A DNA stretch of 25,924 nucleotides. It comes from a virus. The position numbers and the translations under genes were made by a program. Each line of letters starts with the position of its first letter. The stretch's first letter is position 1. Positions 12,705 through 19,772 of this stretch are shown in pieces. The DNA lies in IMG/VR virus record IMGVR_UViG_3300027917_000161, positions 1-25,924 of that record. One strand, written 5' to 3'. The notes beneath the pieces are model-generated. The model had not been told where the DNA came from. It did no database searches and saw only the letters and a program-made list of their open reading frames with translations.

Positions 12705-14726
12705 ATGGTTACAATTAATCCAGTTTCTAATATACCAAAAATACGACCATTAAAATTTGACTTTGGTAAAGATGCAGAAAATTTAAATAAATCGTTTAAA
12801 AGTGTTTCGAGTGGATTGAAATCAAGTCAAGATAATATAAAAAGAATCAATGATACATTAGAAAAAAGAATCGTATCCAGAAGAACAAAATTTGCAAAAC
12901 TCTTTGATGCAGAGAGAATGCAGAGAACTTTCAATCTCAGAAAGCAAAGGGAAGATGAACTAGAAGCAACTAAGATTCCTCCACCAAATACAATGGAATC
13001 AATTACTAACGCGGCAGGAGCTGCTGGTGGTGGATTTTTAGGAAGATTGATGAAAGTAATTGGTTTTACTTTAGTTGGAGCATTACTAAAATATATTCCC
13101 CCATTAGTTGGTTATGCTGAAGAATTTATTGCAAGATTGGGAGAATTTGGTAGAATTATAGGAAGTTTTGTCAATAATACTGTTGATTTATTCAGGTCAA
13201 CTCTTACTTTATTGGATTCACTTAAAGAAAATTTATTGAGATTGGACTTTTTTGATAGTGAAAGAAAAGTAAGAAATTCTTTTGATGAACTTGTAAAAAG
13301 TATTGAGGGAATGGGAGATGATTTCCAAAGCACTGTAGATTTGTTCACTACTGATATTACAAAAGAAATTGATGGCGTAACCGTTGGTTCTTATAGTGGT
13401 AAAGAGATACCACCAGTGGGTGGGTATGAACAAGAAGAACCAACTTTGAGTGAGTCTGGAGGTGCTGTAAGTGGGACCCAAAAACAAAAAGCATTACTAG
13501 ATGCTATAGCATTTGCAGAAGGAACTACCAAAAGTTATGGAACTATTTCTGGTGGGGATGTTAATAAAGATTTGGAGGCTGGAAATTTAACAGTTAGAGA
13601 AGTAATTGCTTTAGGAAATACTTTTGGTCAACCAGGAAGTAAGCATAAGTGGAGTGGTGCCACTGGTAGATATCAATTTATGCCGAAAACTTTACAGTCT
13701 TTGGTCAATATGGGTGCTTTAACAATGGATGAAAAATTCACTCCACAAAAGCAAGATGAAGCTGCACTGGTTCTTGCCCAAAGAAGAGGTGTTTCCGCAG
13801 ATTTATTGGAAAAGGAAGGCATATCTGCAAATGTTGCGAATAAATTAGCTCCTGAATGGGCATCTTTTCCAACTTATAGTGGAAAAAGTTATTATGGCCA
13901 ATCAGTAAAATCTCTTTCTGATATTCAAAAAAATTACCAACAATCATTACAAAAACAACAAGCACAGATATCTCCAACAGGAACCGCAAAGGCATCGGGA
14001 ACATTAACACCACTTTCAGGAACTAGTGGAACTGCGGGAGTTGCTGGAAGAAGATTATCTACTCCATTGAGTCCATTTTTACCTGGAACGGGAGCAACAA
14101 TTACATCTGGAAAGGGATGGAGAACAAGTACAGGTAGTTATCATAGAGGTTATGATGTTGGTGCCGCGACTGGAACACCAGTATATTCATATTTTCCTGG
14201 AGTAGTTACTAGAGTTTTTATAAATGGACAGAGTGATGGTGGTTACGGTAATGCTATTGAATGGAAAGATGATATTTATGGACAAATTCATTTTTACGGA
14301 CATTTATCAAAACCACCAAGTTTGAGTGTTGGATCTAAATTTCAAGCAAATTCTTTACTTGGGTATGTTGGAGGTACTGGATATGGTCTTCCTAATAAAT
14401 ATGATCCACACTTACATTGGGAAATCGGACCTAGAGGTTCGGAACAAGACCCAGGAGAGTGGCTGAGGTCTGTTGAAGCAAAACCATCACCAGCACAAAT
14501 TGCAGCAACACCAAGTCAACAAAAGGGACAGCAAGTCGCACAGCAAATTACTCCAGAACAAAAATCAAAGAACGTTGTTGCAAATGTTCCTCAACCAGTT
14601 GCCCAACCACAACCAAGTCAGGGTGGGGCAGCATCTTCAGGTGGCCAAGGTAAAGGACCATCTATCGGTGATATGTTAAATAACTTTATGAAACAAAAAC
14701 TTCTTTTAGATACTTCCTTCCTCTAA
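12705..14726 (+). CDS. tail hub/tape-measure-like protein with lysozyme-like and M23 peptidase domains
   Basis: A 673-aa cell-wall-degrading virion protein. Residues about 20-90 are basic and coiled-coil. A hydrophobic helix (GGGFLGRLMKVIGFTLVGALL, around 106-126) resembles the helix in the preceding gene. A domain with lambda-lysozyme-like features runs from about 265 to 390: LLDAIAFAEGT (E272) and SGATGRYQFMPKTLQSL (A319-F325). A zinc M23 endopeptidase domain follows at about 455-590, with HRGYD (H480, D484), the HFYGHL strand and PHLHWE (H569, H571). A Gln/Pro/Gly-rich tail ends in IGDMLNNFMKQKLLLD. Together these would cut both glycan strand and peptide cross-links during DNA entry. gp5 in this phage lacks the T4 lysozyme domain, so the hydrolytic role appears to sit here. 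It overlaps gp27 by one base. Confidence 0.85.
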   Translation: MVTINPVSNIPKIRPLKFDFGKDAENLNKSFKSVSSGLKSSQDNIKRINDTLEKRIVSRRTKFAKLFDAERMQRTFNLRKQREDELEATKIPPPNTMESITNAAGAAGGGFLGRLMKVIGFTLVGALLKYIPPLVGYAEEFIARLGEFGRIIGSFVNNTVDLFRSTLTLLDSLKENLLRLDFFDSERKVRNSFDELVKSIEGMGDDFQSTVDLFTTDITKEIDGVTVGSYSGKEIPPVGGYEQEEPTLSESGGAVSGTQKQKALLDAIAFAEGTTKSYGTISGGDVNKDLEAGNLTVREVIALGNTFGQPGSKHKWSGATGRYQFMPKTLQSLVNMGALTMDEKFTPQKQDEAALVLAQRRGVSADLLEKEGISANVANKLAPEWASFPTYSGKSYYGQSVKSLSDIQKNYQQSLQKQQAQISPTGTAKASGTLTPLSGTSGTAGVAGRRLSTPLSPFLPGTGATITSGKGWRTSTGSYHRGYDVGAATGTPVYSYFPGVVTRVFINGQSDGGYGNAIEWKDDIYGQIHFYGHLSKPPSLSVGSKFQANSLLGYVGGTGYGLPNKYDPHLHWEIGPRGSEQDPGEWLRSVEAKPSPAQIAATPSQQKGQQVAQQITPEQKSKNVVANVPQPVAQPQPSQGGAASSGGQGKGPSIGDMLNNFMKQKLLLDTSFL

Positions 14727-16045
14727 TGTCAAATCTAAAGTCATTTTATGAAATTCTAACAATAGAATCAAACGATGGTTCGCAAAGTATCGACCTTATA
14801 GAAGGTGCAGTTGCATTTGATTACTATGAGGATATTTTTTCTCCTGTAATTACTGCAAAACTGAAAGTAATTAATGTTGGTAACACTGTTGGTGATGGTA
14901 ATAAAAGACAATCTTTATATGACGGACTACCTCTAAGAGGTGGTGAAAGATTGGCATTAAAAATGACACCTAATAAAGAAAATGTAGAAAGTTTTCTTGA
15001 TTTCTCACAACCAGACCAATACTTTGTTGTATCAAGTATTACTGATGTTATTATGGAACAGAACAGAGAGAGTTTTACTTTAAATTTGACATCAAGAGAA
15101 GCAATTACTAATGAAACTTCAAGAGTATACAAAAAATATCCTGCAGAAAATAAAATTAGTGACGCTGTTACAAGTATTTTAGAGGAAAATTTATTAACTG
15201 AAAAAATAAATGAAGTTGAAGGAACTTCAAATGTTTATGGATTTATTGGAAATTTGAGAAAACCATTTACAGTTTTGGTGTGGTTGGCGTCAAAGTCTGT
15301 TCCAGAATCTGAAGGAGGTAACGCTGGTTTTGTTTTCTATCAGACGAAACAAGGATTTAATTTTAGGTCCTTAGATTCTTTGACTCAGCAAGAACCATAT
15401 AAAGAAAAGTATGTTTATGCTCAGTCAAATCCAGCATTTTCTGAAAAAACTAAAATTAATAATGACTACAAAATTTTAAGTTATTTCATTGATAGAAACC
15501 AAAATTTAATTGAAAAATTAAGATTGGGAGCATATGCTAGTTGGAGAATGTATTTCAATCCTTTAGATTTTTCAGTTACTATTCCTGAGGCAGGATATTA
15601 CACATCAGAGGCTTATAAAGATACCGTTAAAACACTTGGAGCAAAACCAGTATTTCCTCCAATTTCTCCAGGTTCCGATAAAACTTTGGCAGATGTTCCC
15701 ACTAGAATTTTTAGTTCAATTCTAGATGTTGGAACTTTAACTCAAGAAGTGACCAAAGATAATAATGCAGATCCATCAGAATATCAAGCACAAACTTTGA
15801 TGAGATATAATTCTCTTCTTACTCAATCATTAAGTGTAATGATTCCTTGTAATGTTGATTTAAATGCTGGTGATGTTATTGAATGCTTATTTCCATTAGT
15901 AACAGATTCTGTTGACCAAAAAGAATATGATGAGGAAATAAGTGGACTATATATGATAAAAGAGTTGTGTCATCATTTTGATGCATCAAGTTCTTATACT
16001 TCCTTAAAATTAGTTAGAGATACATTTGGAGTTCAAGAAAAATGA
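14726..16045 (+). CDS. 27: gp27-like baseplate hub subunit
   Basis: gp27 forms the trimeric ring of the central hub holding the gp5 spike. The 439-aa protein (T4 391 aa) opens with FYEILTIESNDGSQSIDLIEGAVAFDYYEDIFSPVITAKLKVINVG and has LPLRGGERLALKM and YFVVSSITDVIMEQNRESFTLNLTSREAI. The C-terminal LMRYNSLLTQSLSVMIPCNVDLNAGDVIECLFPL (a tube-like barrel strand pair) and DEEISGLYMIKELCHHFDASSSYTSLKLVRD are hallmarks of hub proteins of the gp27/gpD family. It starts on the last base of the preceding stop (TAATG) and overlaps gp5 as ATGA. That is the expected hub order 27 then 5. Confidence 0.9.
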   Translation: MSNLKSFYEILTIESNDGSQSIDLIEGAVAFDYYEDIFSPVITAKLKVINVGNTVGDGNKRQSLYDGLPLRGGERLALKMTPNKENVESFLDFSQPDQYFVVSSITDVIMEQNRESFTLNLTSREAITNETSRVYKKYPAENKISDAVTSILEENLLTEKINEVEGTSNVYGFIGNLRKPFTVLVWLASKSVPESEGGNAGFVFYQTKQGFNFRSLDSLTQQEPYKEKYVYAQSNPAFSEKTKINNDYKILSYFIDRNQNLIEKLRLGAYASWRMYFNPLDFSVTIPEAGYYTSEAYKDTVKTLGAKPVFPPISPGSDKTLADVPTRIFSSILDVGTLTQEVTKDNNADPSEYQAQTLMRYNSLLTQSLSVMIPCNVDLNAGDVIECLFPLVTDSVDQKEYDEEISGLYMIKELCHHFDASSSYTSLKLVRDTFGVQEK

Positions 16046-18285
16046 TCGATGAATCATTATTAAGAAGTAATTTTATTGGGAGAGATGGATTTAGATGGTG
16101 GATTGGCCAAGTAGCACCATTTAATGAGAACCAATTAGTTCAAAATAATGGAGGTGGATGGGGTAATAGAACAAAAGTTCGTATTATAGGTTATCATCCA
16201 TTTTCTGAGGAAGAATTAAGCAATGAAGATTTGCCCTGGGCACAAGTTCTTCTACCAACAACTGCAGGATCTGGTGGTGCAAATGTTGCATCAAATGCAA
16301 AATTAAGACCAGCAGATTCAGTATTTGGATTTTTTCTTGATGGTGATAATGCACAAATACCAGTAGTAGTTGGAGTATTTGGGAGAACTTCTGAAGTTGA
16401 AACTGAACTTCCATATACTTTACCATTCCAACCATACACTGGATATACTGGTCAGATAGAAAGACCAGATGGTTCTGCTTCAATTCCAAGTGAAGCAAAT
16501 GAAAGTAATAGTCAGGCACAGAAATCTCCAAGAAGAGCACCACCAGAAGTAATTCAAGATATCAATAGTAATATTGATGCACTAAATGCAAATCTACCAG
16601 AAAACACGCCAAAATTCTGGAAAGAAACAACTTATTATACAGGAATTGGTGAAAAAGTAGTATTAGCAAATTCCTGCAACGATACTTCTATTGGTTCTAT
16701 TGTTGGGTTGGTCAATAATTTAGTTTCTTCAATAACTGGACCTGCTGGAGCATTTTTGAATACTGCACTTGAAGTAAGTAAAACTGTATCAGCAATTACA
16801 GCAGCAGCAAATGGTATTGTTGGGAATATGTTCTCATCAATTGCTGGTTCTTTGGGACCTTTAATGACAGAGGGGTTGGCAACTCTTTATAATGATGTTT
16901 TTGATGCAACTAAGATAATATCTGGAGGAGAAATTATAAACGAAGCAGAGGCAATTCTTGCTGGAGTTGCTGCCCAGACAAGTTTCTTAGAACCTGTTAA
17001 AGGCATTCAAGATGCATTACTTTGTGGAGTTGGTGCTATCACAAATTCTTTAGGTGGAATTGTTGAGGATTTATTAAATTCAGTTATAGATAATGTAACA
17101 AATTTTGTAAGTTGTATTGGAACACAATTTGTTGGGTCTTTAATTGGTTCAATAACTTCAAAAATAAGTGAATTTTTAGGTCCTTTGTTAGAAGGAGTAA
17201 CTGATATTCTTGGTGAAGGATTTGATATTTTGGGTGCTGCAACATCTTCAATTTCTAACATTGCATCAATCTTGGATTGTGGGCAGAATGATGAAAAGTG
17301 TGATGGAATGGTTGAAGAATATACAATAGGAAAAAGTGTTGTTGATTATATTGAGGATACTCAGCAAATTGTTGAAAATGCTAGAATATCTGCAGAGATT
17401 GGAGAAATAGCTTCTATCGTTGGTGATAATATTAATGATAGATTGGCAGAAGCTCTTGGTGCTGAACCTGGAACAAATTTTGGCCTTCCAGAATGCGATA
17501 CTTCTAAAGTATTTGAACCACCATTTGTTCGTATATTTGGTGGAGGAACTGCAACTAGAGGTGCTGAAACTGATGATAACAGGGGTGCCGGAACTGCAGA
17601 ACCAATAATGGGTGCTATAGTTAAAAATGCGGATGGAAGATTAACTGGAAGTGTTATTGATATACGATTAACAAATTCCGGAAGTGGATACAAATACCCA
17701 CCATTTGTGGAAATTGTTGATAATTCAAAAACTGGAATTGGTGCTGTTGCAAGAGCAAAGATAGAAAATGGGAGAATAACTGACATTTATATGGTATCAA
17801 TTGGTGAAAATTATCCAATTGGGGTTGGAAACTATGAACCTGATGATTATCAAATTATTGCTCCAGGTGGACAAGCATTAGACCCAGAAACATATGAACC
17901 AACAAATTATGTTATAAATTCTACTGTGGGAGTTGGAACTACTACAAATATTGGTATTTCATCAATTATTATTGTAAATCCTGGATTTGGTTATACTAGT
18001 GGTGATACTATTGTAGATAATAATGGAGTTGGTATAGGAACTACTGATGTAGATAATAATGGAGTTGGTATAGGAACTATTGATTTTGGACCAATAACTG
18101 TTATTCCAGATGATGAAACTGGTGCGATTATTGGATTTAGTCCATCTCCAGTTATTTTAGTTCCTAATGGAATACCACCGCAAATTAGAGTTAAAACATC
18201 TACGGGTTCTGGTGCAGTATTGAAACCATCGATAGGCATCATAACTTCAATATCAAGACTAACAAGAGTTATCGATTGTATCTAA
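16042..18285 (+). CDS. 5: gp5-like baseplate hub/spike protein lacking a lysozyme domain
   Basis: The N-terminal 115 residues are a gp5 OB-fold: FIGRDGFRWWIGQVAP, TKVRIIGYHPF, EDLPWAQVLLPTT, and ADSVFGFFLDGDNAQIPVVVGVFG. The T4-type lysozyme domain and triple beta-prism are missing. Instead, residues 216-412 form a long hydrophobic Ile/Val/Gly/Ser region with repeated amphipathic helices and scattered cysteines (C212, C328, C358, C413, C420). The last 250 residues are beta-rich, with GSGYKYPPFVEI/GRITDIYM-type repeats also found in the long fibre, and a 12-aa tandem duplication. It overlaps gp27 as ATGA and ends one base before the separate spike gene. The OB-fold makes the hub assignment firm; the functions of the middle and C-terminal parts are not known to me. 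Confidence 0.85.
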   Translation: MIDESLLRSNFIGRDGFRWWIGQVAPFNENQLVQNNGGGWGNRTKVRIIGYHPFSEEELSNEDLPWAQVLLPTTAGSGGANVASNAKLRPADSVFGFFLDGDNAQIPVVVGVFGRTSEVETELPYTLPFQPYTGYTGQIERPDGSASIPSEANESNSQAQKSPRRAPPEVIQDINSNIDALNANLPENTPKFWKETTYYTGIGEKVVLANSCNDTSIGSIVGLVNNLVSSITGPAGAFLNTALEVSKTVSAITAAANGIVGNMFSSIAGSLGPLMTEGLATLYNDVFDATKIISGGEIINEAEAILAGVAAQTSFLEPVKGIQDALLCGVGAITNSLGGIVEDLLNSVIDNVTNFVSCIGTQFVGSLIGSITSKISEFLGPLLEGVTDILGEGFDILGAATSSISNIASILDCGQNDEKCDGMVEEYTIGKSVVDYIEDTQQIVENARISAEIGEIASIVGDNINDRLAEALGAEPGTNFGLPECDTSKVFEPPFVRIFGGGTATRGAETDDNRGAGTAEPIMGAIVKNADGRLTGSVIDIRLTNSGSGYKYPPFVEIVDNSKTGIGAVARAKIENGRITDIYMVSIGENYPIGVGNYEPDDYQIIAPGGQALDPETYEPTNYVINSTVGVGTTTNIGISSIIIVNPGFGYTSGDTIVDNNGVGIGTTDVDNNGVGIGTIDFGPITVIPDDETGAIIGFSPSPVILVPNGIPPQIRVKTSTGSGAVLKPSIGIITSISRLTRVIDCI
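18013..18084 (+). repeat. two tandem 36-bp repeats in gp5
   Basis: Units 18013-18048 and 18049-18084 encode VDNNGVGIGTTD and VDNNGVGIGTID, with one base difference. They lie in the C-terminal beta-rich region of gp5 and show recent in-frame duplication of a turn-rich strand unit. Confidence 0.95.
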
Positions 18286-18286
18286 A

Positions 18287-19078
18287 ATGGCAGAAAGACC
18301 TAATCAAAATTGGGAAGAAAGATGTTATTCATCTTGGGGACCAAACTTTAGAATTGATTCTGGCAACCCTCAAATGGGAATTGCTGGAGAACATGTATAT
18401 ACAATATATGGTGTTACAAACACAAAAGACCAATCATCTATTGGACTTGACCAGTCTGGATTATTTTCAATTTCTTGCGATCGAGATATACAAATATCTG
18501 CAGGAAAAAAGAATGATACTGAAGGGGTTGATATTGCATTATCATCTTTTGATGGTGATATTACTCTCACTTGTCTTAGAAATGGTTCAGTTAGACTCAA
18601 AGGGAGAAATATTGTCTTAGATGCATTGGAAGATATTGATATTATTGCGGGAAGAAATATTTCAATTACTGCTGGAAGCACCCTTAAATTGAAGGGTATG
18701 AAGGTTGAACTGGATGAAAGTTCAGTTGCTGGAAATATTGTTGAAGCAGTATTGGGTTCTTTTGGTTCTCAAATTTTTGGTAGTCTTCCAACAGCAGCAG
18801 CAATTGGATTGGATGTTATTGGTGGAGTTTTTGGTGGTCCTATAGCAGGTACTGCGTTTGAGGCGGCTGCAGGATTTGTAGGAGATGCGGCATCTGTTGC
18901 AGGAGCTCCTGGTGAAATAGCAACAGAAAACTTAGAGGTTGGTCAATCAAATACCGAAACCCAACAACTTGCCGCTCAGGAACAGGATTTGATAGCAAGT
19001 CAGGAAGCTCAAACATTATTGGAGGGGGGAACTATTACTGATGCTGATGGTACAACCACATCATTTGAATTATTCTAA
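18287..19078 (+). CDS. beta-prism spike protein (gp5C/VgrG-needle-like)
   Basis: A 263-aa protein encoded right after gp5. Residues about 55-143 show a run of short strands with turn residues in register: LFSISCDRDIQISAG, GDITLTCLRNGSVRLKGRNIV, LEDIDIIAGRNISITAG, STLKLKGMKVELD. This resembles the roughly 8-residue repeat of the gp5 C-terminal beta-prism and VgrG needles. An Ala/Gly-rich hydrophobic stretch (residues about 150-215, LPTAAAIGLDVIGGVFGGP) follows, then an acidic Gln/Glu-rich tail. It could trimerise as the membrane-piercing tip that T4 builds within gp5 itself. The gene order and one-base gap to gp5 support this. Alternatives are another virion structural protein or a T4 gp5.4-like tip. 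Confidence 0.7.
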   Translation: MAERPNQNWEERCYSSWGPNFRIDSGNPQMGIAGEHVYTIYGVTNTKDQSSIGLDQSGLFSISCDRDIQISAGKKNDTEGVDIALSSFDGDITLTCLRNGSVRLKGRNIVLDALEDIDIIAGRNISITAGSTLKLKGMKVELDESSVAGNIVEAVLGSFGSQIFGSLPTAAAIGLDVIGGVFGGPIAGTAFEAAAGFVGDAASVAGAPGEIATENLEVGQSNTETQQLAAQEQDLIASQEAQTLLEGGTITDADGTTTSFELF

Positions 19079-19084
19079 TATTAA

Positions 19085-19092
19085 AATAAATA
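19085..19092 (+). promoter_or_regulatory. late-type promoter motif AATAAATA before the appendage genes
   Basis: AATAAATA lies in the 78-base gap between the spike gene and the 195-aa gene, one of the longest gaps in the structural half. The expected start near 19099 leaves about 58 bases of leader with AAAGGA (19142-19147) 9 bases before ATG 19157. Position makes this the best late promoter candidate in the window. Confidence 0.55.
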
Positions 19093-19156
19093 TAAGGAAC
19101 TAGTGTATGCTTCGTTGATTACTCACCAAAATATTGCTGTTAAAGGAAAATAATAA

Positions 19157-19744
19157 ATGGCGGATAATAAATTTACAGTATCAAACGAAGCATGGTTTTA
19201 TAATAAATCTAGATTTTTCAAAGATGTAAAATCTGAGGAAACCATTGATACTAAAAATATTAAAATCAATGGTTCAATATACGATAAAGATGGAAATGTC
19301 GGTGCTGCAACATCAGTACTGACTTCTGATGGTCAAGGTGGTTGGTATTGGGATATTGGTGGAATTAGAGTTTATAGACAATCAACACCACCAACATCAG
19401 CCAGAGTAGGAGACCTTTGGATAGATGATACTGATGGTATAGAGTATCTTTATTTTGATGATGGTAACAGTATTCAGTGGGTTGAATTTGGTCCAACTCC
19501 TAGAGTACAACTACTTAATGGAATTTATGTTGATAGTGAAAGGTTGGGTGGAGAATTACCAAGTTATTATCTAGATTATAATAACTTTACAAATACGCCA
19601 AACATTATATCTGGAACTGGGTCTCCTGAAGGAGTTGTGACTGCACCTGTAGGTTCAATTTATACAAGAACTGATGGTGGTGTTGGTACAACTCTTTATG
19701 TTAAAGAAACTGGGGCTGGCAATACTGGTTGGTCTGCAAAATAA
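19157..19744 (+). CDS. structural protein, probable tail appendage, 195 aa
   Basis: The N-terminal part is beta-rich and asparagine-rich (FTVSNEAWFYNKSRFFKDVKSEETIDTKNIKINGSI). The middle reads GGIRVYRQSTPPTSARVGDLWIDDTDGIEYLYFDDG, a phage fibre-type attachment/shaft module. The C-terminus (GVVTAPVGSIYTRTDGGVGTTLYVKETGAGNTGWSAK) is a widespread small domain at the ends of tail fibre and other virion proteins. No signal or membrane segment. It probably belongs to a short fibre or to the baseplate rim and is co-expressed with the very long fibre gene that follows 28 bases later. Function is inferred from these modules and position only. Confidence 0.75.
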   Translation: MADNKFTVSNEAWFYNKSRFFKDVKSEETIDTKNIKINGSIYDKDGNVGAATSVLTSDGQGGWYWDIGGIRVYRQSTPPTSARVGDLWIDDTDGIEYLYFDDGNSIQWVEFGPTPRVQLLNGIYVDSERLGGELPSYYLDYNNFTNTPNIISGTGSPEGVVTAPVGSIYTRTDGGVGTTLYVKETGAGNTGWSAK

Positions 19745-19754
19745 ATAATAAATA
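19740..19754 (+). promoter_or_regulatory. tandem late-type promoter motifs before the long fibre
   Basis: Two NATAAATA matches, 19740-19747 and 19747-19754 (AATAAATA), sit at the 3' end of the 195-aa gene. The second would start transcription near 19761, about 12 bases before the fibre ATG. The gap is only 28 bases and AT-rich, so this is suggestive rather than firm. Confidence 0.4.
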
Positions 19755-19772
19755 TAACAATTTTTAAATAAA

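Noticed and set aside
19103-19153. 16-codon frame starting GTG with AAGGA upstream, in the gap before the 195-aa gene
   Set aside because: It is very short, its ribosome-binding site would lie before or at the predicted late transcript start, and no family is recognisable. It may be a remnant, but there is no support for expression.
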